This document shows positions 9,883 through 17,329 of a stretch of DNA of 64,000 bases, piece after piece. Source of the DNA: Rhizobium rhizoryzae (GTDB lineage: Bacteria; Pseudomonadota; Alphaproteobacteria; Rhizobiales; Rhizobiaceae); the NCBI RefSeq assembly GCF_011046895.1, contig NZ_CP049250.1, positions 3,074,501 through 3,138,500 of the forward strand. The letters are read 5' to 3'. The stretch's first letter is position 1; every line of letters begins with the position of its first letter. The position numbers were made by a program, and so were the translations under genes. The notes under the pieces are model-generated. The model had not been told where the DNA came from. It saw only the letters and a program-made list of their open reading frames with translations, and ran no database searches.

Positions 9883-9903
9883 CGGCCCGAACATGCCGGG
9901 CCG
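9883..9903 (-). terminator. Hairpin between acpP and fabF (partial terminator?)
   Basis: Perfect 7-bp stem CGGCCCG/CGGGCCG with a 7-base loop, followed on the minus strand by TTTCAGT. The U-tract is short, so read-through into fabF is likely; it could act as a partial terminator or a 3' mRNA-stabilising hairpin giving acpP a separate, abundant transcript. Confidence 0.5.
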
Positions 9904-9950
9904 TTGAAGAGCGACCGCCATCAAGGCGTGCTCTAACTCTTAAGTTCAGA

Positions 9951-10187
9951 TCAGGCCTGAGCCTTCTCGATGAACTTCACGGCATCGCCGACGGTCAGGA
10001 TGGAGTCAGCAGCGTCATCCGGAATTTCAACGCCGAACTCTTCTTCGAAAGCCATGACCAGTTCGACGGTGTCGAGGGAGTCAGCGCCCAGATCGTCGAT
10101 GAAGCTCGCGCCTTCGACAACCTTGTCGGCATCGACGCCGAGATGATCAATGACAATTTTCTTAACGCGCTCTGCGATATCGCTCAT
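9951..10187 (-). CDS. acpP: Acyl carrier protein AcpP
   Basis: 78 aa, acidic and helical. Carries the growing acyl chain as a thioester on 4'-phosphopantetheine, which AcpS attaches to Ser37 in the motif [12 protein letters not shown]. Strong ribosome-binding site GAGGAAA before ATG. It has about 290 bases of upstream intergenic DNA with its own promoter candidate, consistent with the high expression ACP needs relative to flanking fab enzymes. Confidence 0.98.
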   Translation of the reverse strand: MSDIAERVKKIVIDHLGVDADKVVEGASFIDDLGADSLDTVELVMAFEEEFGVEIPDDAADSILTVGDAVKFIEKAQA

Positions 10188-10299
10188 GTCGGTTTCCTCG
10201 ACCTTTATCTTTTCGGACCGCCGTCACGGCAGCCGTACCCTGTTGGAACCCATGGCCGTCTTTTACAGAACGGCTCCTGGGCAAACTCACTCAACCCGA

Positions 10300-10328
10300 A
10301 GCTAGACTGCGACCTAGTCATGCGTCAA
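10300..10328 (-). promoter_or_regulatory. Candidate promoter of acpP
   Basis: On the minus strand TTGACG (-35), 17-base spacer, CTAGCT (-10). It resembles the alphaproteobacterial housekeeping pattern CTTGAC-N17-CTATAT and would give a 5' leader of about 105 bases before acpP. The 10188-10477 gap otherwise shows no gene. Confidence 0.5.
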
Positions 10329-10477
10329 TCGCACCGAGGAGGTCCGCATTCGGGGTGACTGTAGCCAGTCATTGGCCCGATTAACACGGTTTCACCGCGC
10401 CGCAAAGCCAGAAAATGACCGGTTTTACCGCCGCCAACAGCCAAAACTGTGGGCAGAGGCAATGGAATGCAAGCTGT

Positions 10478-11215
10478 TCAGATCATTGCCATGCCACCGT
10501 TTACGTGCAGGGTCTGACCCGTTACGTATCCGGCTTCGTTCGAGGCAAGGTAAACAACAGCCGTAGCGATGTCGGCGCCGATGCCCATGCGCTTCATCGG
10601 GATTGCGCCCAGAATGGCTTCTTTCTGCTTGTCATTAAGCTTTCCGGTCATCGCACTTTCGATAAAGCCGGGAGCAATGCAGTTTACCGTTACGTTACGG
10701 GTGGCGATTTCCTGAGCCAGCGACTTCGAAAGGCCAATCATCCCTGCCTTGGACGCGCAATAGTTCGCCTGACCGGGATTTCCGGTCACGCCAACGACCG
10801 ACGTGATATTGATGATGCGGCCGAAGCGGCGGCGCATCATGGGATGCGTCAGTTCGCGAGTCAGACGGAATGTGGAGGTCAGGTTGACTTCCAGGACATT
10901 GTCCCAGTCCTCATCGCTCATACGCACGAACAGGCCGTCCTTGGTGATGCCGGCATTATTCACCAGAATGTCGACGCCGCCGAGTTCGGCTTCGGCCTTT
11001 TCACCGAGCGCCTTGACGGCATCACGGTCGCCGAGATTTGCCGGGAACACATGGGCGCGCTCGCCAAGCTCGGCTGCCAGGGCTTCCAGCTTCTCGGCGC
11101 GCGTTCCGTGCAGACCAACGATGGCGCCCTGCGCATGAAGGGCACGGGCGATCTCTTCGCCAATACCGCCCGTCGCACCCGTCACAAGAGCCTTGCGGCC
11201 AGTCAGATCAAACAT
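10478..11215 (-). CDS. fabG: 3-oxoacyl-ACP reductase FabG
   Basis: 245 aa short-chain dehydrogenase. Reduces beta-ketoacyl-ACP with NADPH in fatty-acid elongation. Rossmann motif TGATGGIGEEIA near residue 14, NNAG (VNNAGITKDGL), catalytic Ser in NITSVVGVTGNPGQ, and the YxxxK pair in ANYCASKAGM. C-terminus YVTGQTLHVNGGMAMI is typical of FabG. AAGGAT precedes ATG; 18 bases after the fabD stop, so co-transcribed with fabD. Confidence 0.96.
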   Translation of the reverse strand: MFDLTGRKALVTGATGGIGEEIARALHAQGAIVGLHGTRAEKLEALAAELGERAHVFPANLGDRDAVKALGEKAEAELGGVDILVNNAGITKDGLFVRMSDEDWDNVLEVNLTSTFRLTRELTHPMMRRRFGRIINITSVVGVTGNPGQANYCASKAGMIGLSKSLAQEIATRNVTVNCIAPGFIESAMTGKLNDKQKEAILGAIPMKRMGIGADIATAVVYLASNEAGYVTGQTLHVNGGMAMI

Positions 11216-11233
11216 GTTCGTAATCCTTCGAGA

Positions 11234-12178
11234 TCAGCCGAGCAGCGTCTTCAGCGCCGCATCAATATCAGCAGGTGTGTTGACGGCAATGCCAGTCACG
11301 TTCTTGTCGATGCGACGCGCCAGACCGGTCAGAACCTTGCCGGAACCCAGCTCGTACAATGTCGTCACGCCGTTCGCACCAAACCATTCAACGGTTTCGC
11401 GCCAACGAACCTGTCCGGTAACCTGCGCCACCAGCAGCTTGACGATCTCGTCCGCATGCGTGACAGGGGCGGCGCGCACATTGGCGACGACCGGAACGAC
11501 CGGATCCTGCTTGGCCACCTTGTCCAGGGCGTGAGCCATGGCGGTGGCGGCAGGCGCCATCAGATCGGAATGGAATGGCGCGGAGACAGGCAGCATGATG
11601 GCCCGCTTTGCGCCCTTTTCGGTTGCCAGAACTGCGGCCTTCTCGACCGCGGCCTTGGAGCCGGAAATCACGAGCTGCCCGCCGCCATTATCATTGGCAA
11701 TCTGGCAGACCCCCGCCGCCTTCGCCTCTTCGCATGCCGCCTGAACGTCAGCGTGTTCGAGACCGATGATGGCAGCCATGGCACCCTCGCCCACAGGCAC
11801 AGCAGACTGCATCGCGTCGCCGCGAATGCGCAGCAGGCGCGCGGTGTCGGCTATGGAAAACGTTCCGGCAGCCGCCAGGGCAGAGTATTCGCCCAGCGAA
11901 TGACCAGCCACATAGGAGATCTTGTCGGCGAGCTTCAGGCCACCGGCTTCCAGCACACGGATCACAGCCATGGAAACCGCCATCAATGCGGGCTGGGCAT
12001 TGGCCGTCAGTGTTAGCTGATCTTCGGGACCATTCCACATGATGTCGGAGAGTTTTTGACCAAGCGCATCGTCAACTTCCTGAAAGACGGCGCGCGCTTC
12101 CGGAAATGCTTCGGCGAGATCCTTGCCCATGCCGACAGCCTGGCTGCCCTGACCGGGGAATGTGAAAGCGATGCTCAT
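11234..12178 (-). CDS. fabD: Malonyl-CoA:ACP transacylase FabD
   Basis: 314 aa. Transfers malonyl from CoA to ACP to supply FabH/FabF/FabB. N-terminal FTFPGQGSQAVGMG, nucleophile Ser94 in AGHSLGEYSAL, and the catalytic His in LPVSAPFHSDLM. Ends with a helical tail. Ribosome-binding site GGAAGG upstream of ATG. First gene of the minus-strand fab cluster, divergent from the aldo/keto reductase gene. Confidence 0.96.
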   Translation of the reverse strand: MSIAFTFPGQGSQAVGMGKDLAEAFPEARAVFQEVDDALGQKLSDIMWNGPEDQLTLTANAQPALMAVSMAVIRVLEAGGLKLADKISYVAGHSLGEYSALAAAGTFSIADTARLLRIRGDAMQSAVPVGEGAMAAIIGLEHADVQAACEEAKAAGVCQIANDNGGGQLVISGSKAAVEKAAVLATEKGAKRAIMLPVSAPFHSDLMAPAATAMAHALDKVAKQDPVVPVVANVRAAPVTHADEIVKLLVAQVTGQVRWRETVEWFGANGVTTLYELGSGKVLTGLARRIDKNVTGIAVNTPADIDAALKTLLG

Positions 12179-12208
12179 CGGGCCTGTATCCTTCCCTATT
12201 TTTGCCTT

Positions 12209-12237
12209 CCATTCACATTCTGGCCGAGCAAGTCAAG
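12209..12237 (-). promoter_or_regulatory. Candidate promoter of fabD
   Basis: Minus strand: CTTGAC is a perfect alphaproteobacterial -35, followed by a 17-base spacer and a poor -10 (GAATGG). Predicted start about 25-30 bases before fabD. Confidence 0.4.
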
Positions 12238-12337
12238 ACTTTCGGCCAATAGACTAGGCTTCAAGGTCAGGTAGGCCACACTTTATGAACGTCTATGGAC
12301 GAGACGGTTTTCTCGAAGTTGCATTTTCGGGATGCGT

Positions 12338-12366
12338 CTTGCGTTGACCGAGAAGCGGCCTACATT
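12338..12366 (+). promoter_or_regulatory. Candidate promoter of the aldo/keto reductase gene
   Basis: CTTGCG, 17-base spacer, TACATT, ending 40 bases before the ATG at 12406. It lies in the divergent 227-base gap to fabD. Weak by consensus. Confidence 0.35.
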
Positions 12367-12405
12367 GCAGCCGCCCTCCCATCATGCCCACCACGGATAC
12401 ACCTC

Positions 12406-13449
12406 ATGAAATTCAAGAAACTTGGACGAACCGACATTTCCGTTTCGGAAATCTGCCTCGGAACGATGACCTGGGGCTCGCAGAACAGCGAAGCCGAAGC
12501 ATTCGAGCAAATGGACTACGCGCTCGACCATCAGGTCAATTTCTTTGACACGGCCGAACTCTATCCCACCACGCCCCTCTCTGCCGAGACCTATGCCGAT
12601 ACCGAGCGCATGATTGGCAACTGGTTCGAGAAGACCGGCAAGAGAGACAAGGTCGTTCTGGCAACGAAGGTCGCCGGTGCGGGACGCCCTTATATTCGCG
12701 GCGGTGCACCGATTACGGCGCAAGCCATACAGGATGCCGTGGATGCAAGCCTTCAGCGCCTGAAGACCGATTACATTGATCTCTACCAGATCCACTGGCC
12801 GAATCGTGGCAGCTATCACTTCCGTGCCAACTGGGGTTACGATCCCTTCAAACAGGACAAATCGCAGACGCTGGGTGAGATCGAAGAAAAGCTGGACGTG
12901 CTGGACGCCTGCGTGAAGGCCGGCAAGATCCGCGCTATCGGTCTCTCCAACGAAACGACCTGGGGAACGCAGAAATTCCTCTCGCTTGCCGAAGAGAAGG
13001 GTCTGCCACGCGTTGCCACTATCCAGAATGAGTACAGCCTGCTGTGCAGACATTTCGATCTGGACCTCGCAGAGCTTTCCCATCATGAAGATGTGGGCCT
13101 GCTGGCCTATTCGCCGCTCGCAGGCGGCATTCTTTCCGGCAAGTATCTCTCCGGTGAAAAGCCAGTCGGTTCACGCGGCGCCATCAATGGCGATATCGGC
13201 GGGCGTCTTGTCCAGCATCAGCAGGCGGCAACGCAGGCCTATGTGGATCTGGCGGCCAGGCACGGGATCGATCCTTCCCAACTGGCACTGGCCTTCTGCC
13301 TCACCCGCCCTTTCATGGCGGCAGCAATCATCGGCGCAACATCGATGGAGCAGTTGAAGATCAATATCGGTGCGGCTGACGTCACATTGTCCGACGAGAT
13401 CCTGCGGGAGATCAACAAGATCCACCGTCAGTATCCGATGCCGATCTGA
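12406..13449 (+). CDS. Aldo/keto reductase, Tas-like
   Basis: 347 aa from ATG at 12406 (MKFKKLGRTDISVSEICLG); the frame is open further upstream but has no plausible start there. NADPH-dependent carbonyl reductase with a TIM-barrel fold. The catalytic set is visible: Asp in NFFDTAELYP, Tyr in the same segment, Lys in VLATKVAGAG and His in DLYQIHWPNR. Coenzyme-binding motifs LLAYSPLAGGILSGKYL and IIGATSMEQLKINI lie near the C-terminus. Length and the LGTMTWGSQNSEAEAFEQ segment are closest to E. coli Tas. The physiological substrate is unknown. Monocistronic, followed by a good terminator. Confidence 0.9.
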   Translation: MKFKKLGRTDISVSEICLGTMTWGSQNSEAEAFEQMDYALDHQVNFFDTAELYPTTPLSAETYADTERMIGNWFEKTGKRDKVVLATKVAGAGRPYIRGGAPITAQAIQDAVDASLQRLKTDYIDLYQIHWPNRGSYHFRANWGYDPFKQDKSQTLGEIEEKLDVLDACVKAGKIRAIGLSNETTWGTQKFLSLAEEKGLPRVATIQNEYSLLCRHFDLDLAELSHHEDVGLLAYSPLAGGILSGKYLSGEKPVGSRGAINGDIGGRLVQHQQAATQAYVDLAARHGIDPSQLALAFCLTRPFMAAAIIGATSMEQLKINIGAADVTLSDEILREINKIHRQYPMPI

Positions 13450-13474
13450 AAATATGCATGTAAGCTGAGCCAAG

Positions 13475-13503
13475 CGGCAGCCCTTCTCAGTGGCTGCCGT
13501 TTC
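13475..13503 (+). terminator. Intrinsic terminator of the aldo/keto reductase gene
   Basis: Perfect 8-bp stem CGGCAGCC/GGCTGCCG with a 9-base loop, followed by TTTC. It lies 26 bases after the stop codon. Confidence 0.7.
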
Positions 13504-13631
13504 ACTGAATGCTAACCTAGTCCCGTGGTGTTGCTGGATCGTCTCAAGCCCCGATTGTAAGCTGAAGCAAGCACCTCAGCGCAATGCGTCATGAGGCTGC
13601 AGTATCGATCTCGTCCGGGGAGCAGGCATTC

Positions 13632-14513
13632 ATGAGCACGATCAGCGGCTTCTTTCGCAGCCCGAATGCAGCGCGCGACATCGATCTGCTGTTTTCAACC
13701 CCAAAAGCCGCCAGTAGCACCACATATGCAGGCAATCGTCCGCCTGCCGTACCCGCCGATAACGAGCCGAATGCCAGCCAGCGTGCGCTCTCCCGAATCA
13801 TCGAGATCATCACTCTCAATTCCTCCGAAGCGCAGGACAAGGCGACCATGGAGAAACAGTTGGGCTATGTCACCGCTGGCACCGGTGGTGAGGGTGACGA
13901 CACGCTGACGGTCACCGGTCGCGGCATCACCAACATCGATGCAGGTGCAGGCAATGACAGCCTTATCCTCAAGAGTGACTCCATTTCGGACATTCGCACC
14001 GTCAGCGGCGATGACAGCATCAAGGCCGCAGGTGCCTTTGTCGGATCGATCGACGGCGGCGATGGCAAGGACGATATTCAGATCAAGGCAAAACTCGCCC
14101 TCGACCTCCTTGGCGGAGCTGGCGATGATACGATGAAGGTCGCAGCCGACACGATCCGTAATCTGGATGCCGGGGACGGCAACGATAATCTGGTTCTGGA
14201 AGGCAACCGGATCTTTGCGCGCGGCGGCCTGGGTAATGACACTGTCAGCATCAAGGCTACCGGCGCCGATCCCTTGATCGAGTATGGGTTTGGTCGAGGT
14301 GACGGGCAGGACACCGTTCGCAGCACATCAGGTCTTGCCATCGCACTCGGAAGCCTCACGGCAAATGACCTGGACATCGCAGTTTCCGGAAACACCCTGA
14401 CCGCATCCATCAAGGGCAGCGAGGATCGCATCACCATCACGCTGGACGGCAAGACAACCGCCAGCTTCAGCTTTGCCGTCAAGGACGGACAGACGATGCT
14501 GCGGATAAACTGA
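13632..14513 (+). CDS. RTX-like repeat protein, function unknown
   Basis: 293 aa from ATG at 13632 (MSTISGFFRSPNAARDIDLL), preceded by GGGGAG; the frame is open 16 codons further upstream without a better site. No signal peptide or membrane helix. Residues about 85-215 hold repeats of the type GGxGDDxLxV: GGEGDDTLTV, DAGAGNDSLIL, SGDDSIKA, DGGDGKDDIQI, LGGAGDDTMKV, DAGDGNDNLVL, RGGLGNDTVSI. These resemble calcium-binding RTX nonapeptides, in a longer-period variant of about 18-25 residues. The C-terminal GFGRGDGQDTV resembles haemolysin-type C-terminal regions. Such proteins usually leave by type I secretion, but no type I exporter is adjacent. Role unknown; a secreted or surface calcium-binding protein is an inference. 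Confidence 0.75.
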   Translation: MSTISGFFRSPNAARDIDLLFSTPKAASSTTYAGNRPPAVPADNEPNASQRALSRIIEIITLNSSEAQDKATMEKQLGYVTAGTGGEGDDTLTVTGRGITNIDAGAGNDSLILKSDSISDIRTVSGDDSIKAAGAFVGSIDGGDGKDDIQIKAKLALDLLGGAGDDTMKVAADTIRNLDAGDGNDNLVLEGNRIFARGGLGNDTVSIKATGADPLIEYGFGRGDGQDTVRSTSGLAIALGSLTANDLDIAVSGNTLTASIKGSEDRITITLDGKTTASFSFAVKDGQTMLRIN

Positions 14514-14543
14514 TCCGGCAAAACCGGTAATTTCCCCAGACGG

Positions 14544-14572
14544 CTTGCATTCGCGCGAAATGAGCGTATAAG
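14544..14572 (+). promoter_or_regulatory. Promoter of the rpsF operon
   Basis: CTTGCA, 17-base spacer, TATAAG, a good match to the alphaproteobacterial sigma-70 pattern. Predicted start near 14579, giving a leader of about 220 bases before rpsF. Confidence 0.6.
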
Positions 14573-14615
14573 CCCGCCTGTTCGAAATGCCCGGTCTTCT
14601 GGCTGGTGGCTGAAC

Positions 14616-14668
14616 GGAGGGCCGGTTTCACAAATGGAACCGTTGGAACCACAAGGGTTCCGGCCTCC
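14616..14668 (+). promoter_or_regulatory. Large hairpin in the rpsF leader
   Basis: Arm 14616-14641 (GGAGGGCCGG, 10-base bulge, GGAACC) pairs with arm 14656-14668 (GGTTCCGGCCTCC), giving a 13-bp interrupted helix. A second GGAACC at 14645-14650 could pair instead with the same GGTTCC, giving two alternative folds. It lies downstream of the promoter and upstream of rpsF, where many bacteria place an S6:S18-responsive autoregulatory element; I cannot prove this is that motif. Confidence 0.5.
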
Positions 14669-14798
14669 CGTGTCTCCGCTCTCGACCGTCTCGATCGTAA
14701 CGCTTTTCTTGCTTGGGCTTTTGCTCTTTCCAAGACCAGTCGTTGAGGCTTAGCCGCCGATTACCGGGCCAAGACAACCGCAAGAAAGGCAAGCTACA

Positions 14799-15254
14799 AT
14801 GGCTCTTTACGAACATGTATTCCTTGCCCGGCAGGATATGTCCGCTCAGCAGGTTGACGCCCTCGTAGAACAGTACAAGGGTGTTATCGAAGCTCACGGC
14901 GGCAAGGTCGGGCGCATTGAAAACTGGGGCCTCAAGTCCCTGACGTACCGCATCAAGAAGAACCGCAAGGCTCACTACGCGCTCATGGACATCGATGCAC
15001 CGGCTGCTGCCGTGCACGAAATGGAGCGTCAGATGCGCATCAACGAAGACGTTCTTCGTTACATGACCATTGCTGTCGAAAAGCACGAAGAAGGTGCATC
15101 TGCCATGATGCAGAAGCGCGATCGTGACGATCGTCCGCGTCGTGATGGCGATGACCGTGGCCCGCGCCGTGACTTCGGCGATCGTGGTCCGCGTCCGCCG
15201 CGTGATGGCGACCGTGACCGTGGTCCGCGCGCACCGCGCGAAGACCGCGCGTAA
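14799..15254 (+). CDS. rpsF: 30S ribosomal protein S6
   Basis: 151 aa. S6 binds S18 and the central domain of 16S rRNA. Core 1-98 is canonical ([53 protein letters not shown]). The tail from about 105 to 151 is almost only Arg, Asp, Gly and Pro in repeats such as [17 protein letters not shown], a charged extension known in alphaproteobacterial S6 but long here. AAGAAAGG precedes the start. First gene of rpsF-rpsR-DUF2232-rplI. Confidence 0.97.
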   Translation: MALYEHVFLARQDMSAQQVDALVEQYKGVIEAHGGKVGRIENWGLKSLTYRIKKNRKAHYALMDIDAPAAAVHEMERQMRINEDVLRYMTIAVEKHEEGASAMMQKRDRDDRPRRDGDDRGPRRDFGDRGPRPPRDGDRDRGPRAPREDRA

Positions 15255-15280
15255 TTTCGAGAGCTTAAGGAGAATTACCA

Positions 15281-15529
15281 ATGGCTGACGCATCCTCTGC
15301 TCCGGCACGCCGCCCGTTCCACCGCCGCCGCAAGACCTGCCCCTTCTCGGGCGCAAATGCACCGCGGATCGACTACAAGGACGTTCGTCTTCTGCAGCGC
15401 TACATTTCCGAACGCGGCAAGATCGTTCCTTCGCGTATCACAGCTGTTTCCCAGAAGAAGCAGCGCGAGCTGGCCCAGGCCATCAAGCGCGCCCGCTTCC
15501 TCGGCCTGCTGCCTTACGTCGTTTCCTAA
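15281..15529 (+). CDS. rpsR: 30S ribosomal protein S18
   Basis: 82 aa, basic. Forms a heterodimer with S6 on the 30S platform. [15 protein letters not shown] with the conserved [45 protein letters not shown] are characteristic. Strong ribosome-binding site TAAGGAG. Starts 26 bases after rpsF. Confidence 0.98.
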   Translation: MADASSAPARRPFHRRRKTCPFSGANAPRIDYKDVRLLQRYISERGKIVPSRITAVSQKKQRELAQAIKRARFLGLLPYVVS

Positions 15530-15539
15530 TTGAAACAGT

Positions 15540-15568
15540 CGCCGCCGGGGCTCAACTCTTCGGCGGCG
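15540..15568 (+). terminator. GC hairpin after rpsR (weak or partial terminator)
   Basis: Perfect 8-bp stem CGCCGCCG/CGGCGGCG with a 13-base loop, 10 bases after the rpsR stop. No U-run follows (TCTCCCT), so it is more likely an RNA-processing or partial termination point. A second fold, GGGGA...TCCCC enclosing ACCTGA/TCAGGT, lies at 15616-15656 in front of the DUF2232 gene. Confidence 0.4.
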
Positions 15569-15686
15569 TCTCCCTTCCGCGATGGGCGTGGATCGGAACC
15601 TCTAAAACCCATGTTGGGGACCACGCGACCTGAGACTTTGATTCAGGTGCCTCCCCTAACTGCTTGAACCGGCAGGACAGCGAGAC

Positions 15687-16652
15687 GTGAACGGATTGAA
15701 CCAGACAGTGCTGACGACCGGCATCATTGCCGGTATTGCCGCAACGCTGCTCGTCATGGGCGCGAATGCGCAGCCGTCTTTTGCGTCTGTTCTCTATGCT
15801 TCTTCCGCGCTTCCCGTTCTCGTGGCCGGTCTCGGCTGGGGAAATCGTACGGCGATCATTGCCATTATCACGGCCGCAATTCTGGGCGCGGTTCTCGTGA
15901 CACCCATGTTCGCACTGGCCATGGCCATCTTCACCCTGATCCCGGCTGGCTGGCTTTCACATCTGGCCAATCTCGCTCGCCCTGCCTCTGAGCTTGGCGG
16001 TCCTGACCATCTGATGGCCTGGTACCCGATCTCGGACATCCTGTTGCATCTGTGCGGGCTTGTAACGGCGGCGGTCATCATTCTAGGCATGGTCATCGGC
16101 TACGGACCGCAGTTGACGGACCGCATGGTCGACCTGATGGCGGAGAGCTTCAACCAGCAGAGCCCGGGCCTTGCACCGAACGCTGAAAGCCTTGCCCAGA
16201 CCAAGGTTCTGATCGTGCTGATGCTGCCGATGATCCAGGGCGGCATCTGGGTGACCTTGCTGTTTACCGCCTTCTATCTCGCCATCCGGATCGTATCCCG
16301 CAGCGGCCGCGCGCTTCGCCCACGTGAGGACATGCCGTCTGCCCTGCGCATGAACCGCAATGCGATCTTCGTTTTCCTCGCCGGCATCGTCCTGATGTTT
16401 GCAGGCGGCGTTCCGGCCATGATCGGCGCCACGATCTGCGGCACATTCGGCGCCGGCTTCCTGATGGCCGGGTTTGCTTCCCTGCATTTCCGGCTGCGCG
16501 GCAAGGACTGGCGCGTGCCTGCGCTCGTTCTGGCCTATCTCTCGACCATGATGCTATTGCCGATGATCGCCATCGTGATCGTCGGACTTTCCGATACGCG
16601 GCGGACAATCGCGTTGACGCCTGCCCGCCCCACAGACAACACCAACTCCTGA
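15687..16652 (+). CDS. DUF2232 integral membrane protein
   Basis: 321 aa with about eight hydrophobic helices (for example TGIIAGIAATLLVMG, IIAIITAAILGAVLV, IILGMVIGYG, NAIFVFLAGIVLMFAGG, LPMIAIVIVG). Matches the DUF2232 family (YybS-like), often found between rpsR and rplI in alphaproteobacteria; function not known to me. Starts at GTG with only a weak ribosome-binding site (CAGGACA). It lies between two ribosomal protein genes, so expression is probably growth-linked. Confidence 0.85.
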   Translation: MNGLNQTVLTTGIIAGIAATLLVMGANAQPSFASVLYASSALPVLVAGLGWGNRTAIIAIITAAILGAVLVTPMFALAMAIFTLIPAGWLSHLANLARPASELGGPDHLMAWYPISDILLHLCGLVTAAVIILGMVIGYGPQLTDRMVDLMAESFNQQSPGLAPNAESLAQTKVLIVLMLPMIQGGIWVTLLFTAFYLAIRIVSRSGRALRPREDMPSALRMNRNAIFVFLAGIVLMFAGGVPAMIGATICGTFGAGFLMAGFASLHFRLRGKDWRVPALVLAYLSTMMLLPMIAIVIVGLSDTRRTIALTPARPTDNTNS

Positions 16653-16676
16653 AATTGAACTCGAAAGGACACGAAG

Positions 16677-17252
16677 ATGGACGTCATTCTTCTTGAACGC
16701 ATTGCCAAGCTTGGCCAGATGGGCGAAACCGTAAAGGTTCGCGATGGTTATGCTCGTAACTTCCTGCTGCCGCAGGGCAAGGCGCTGCGCGCCAACGAAG
16801 CCAACAAGAAGCGCTTCGAAGCCGAGCGTGCAACGCTGGAAGCCCGTAACCTTGAGCGCAAGTCTGAAGCCCAGAAGGTTGCTGAAGCCCTCGAAGGCAA
16901 GAGCTTCATCGTTGTTCGCGCCGCTGGCGAAACCGGTCAGCTGTACGGTTCTGTCGCTGCTCGTGACGTCGTTGACGTTCTGATTGCAAACGGCTTCAAC
17001 GTTGGCCGTAACCAGGTCGACCTGAACAACCCGATCAAGGAAATCGGCCTGCACAAGGTTACGCTTCATCTGCATGCTGAAGTCGAACTGGAAGTCGAAC
17101 TGAACGTTGCTCGTTCCGCTGAAGAAGCCGAGCGTCAGGCCAAGGGCGAAAGCCTCACCTCCGCTGATGCCATCTACGGCGTTGACGAAGACGCGCTTCG
17201 TCCGGAAGACTTCTTCGATCCGGATGCAGACCGCGACGAAGACGAAGCTTGA
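16677..17252 (+). CDS. rplI: 50S ribosomal protein L9
   Basis: 191 aa. L9 binds 23S rRNA near the L1 stalk and helps maintain reading frame. The N-terminal [19 protein letters not shown] and [19 protein letters not shown] are the L9 signature; the C-terminal domain ([33 protein letters not shown]) follows. A 40-residue acidic tail rich in Glu/Asp is typical of alphaproteobacteria. AAAGGAC precedes the start. Last gene of the operon, followed by a strong terminator. Confidence 0.98.
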   Translation: MDVILLERIAKLGQMGETVKVRDGYARNFLLPQGKALRANEANKKRFEAERATLEARNLERKSEAQKVAEALEGKSFIVVRAAGETGQLYGSVAARDVVDVLIANGFNVGRNQVDLNNPIKEIGLHKVTLHLHAEVELEVELNVARSAEEAERQAKGESLTSADAIYGVDEDALRPEDFFDPDADRDEDEA

Positions 17253-17277
17253 TTGCTTTCGCCATTTCTGGCGCAAC

Positions 17278-17310
17278 AAACCCCGGTTCAGCGAACCGGG
17301 GTTTTTTGTT
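17278..17310 (+). terminator. Intrinsic terminator of the rpsF-rplI operon
   Basis: Perfect stem CCCCGGTTC/GAACCGGGG (9 bp, extended by A-T pairs) with an AGC loop, followed by TTTTTTG. The run of A before the stem makes it partly bidirectional, so it could also serve the emrA gene arriving on the minus strand. Confidence 0.92.
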
Positions 17311-17329
17311 GTCATGGTAAGGGGTCTTT

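Noticed and set aside
10415..12016. 533-codon open frame on the + strand over fabG and fabD
   Set aside because: It is antisense to two well-identified fab genes; the product is Gly/His/Arg-rich with no family resemblance. High GC makes long shadow frames common.
14750..14798. Classic S6:S18 binding motif immediately before rpsF
   Set aside because: A CCG-containing element (GCCGCCGATTACCGGGCC) is present, but I cannot align it confidently to the known consensus; only the larger hairpin upstream is reported.
15110..15251. Separate small gene in the repetitive tail region of rpsF
   Set aside because: The repetitive DNA encodes the Arg/Asp tail of S6 in frame; opposite-strand frames of Asp/His-rich type are shadows.
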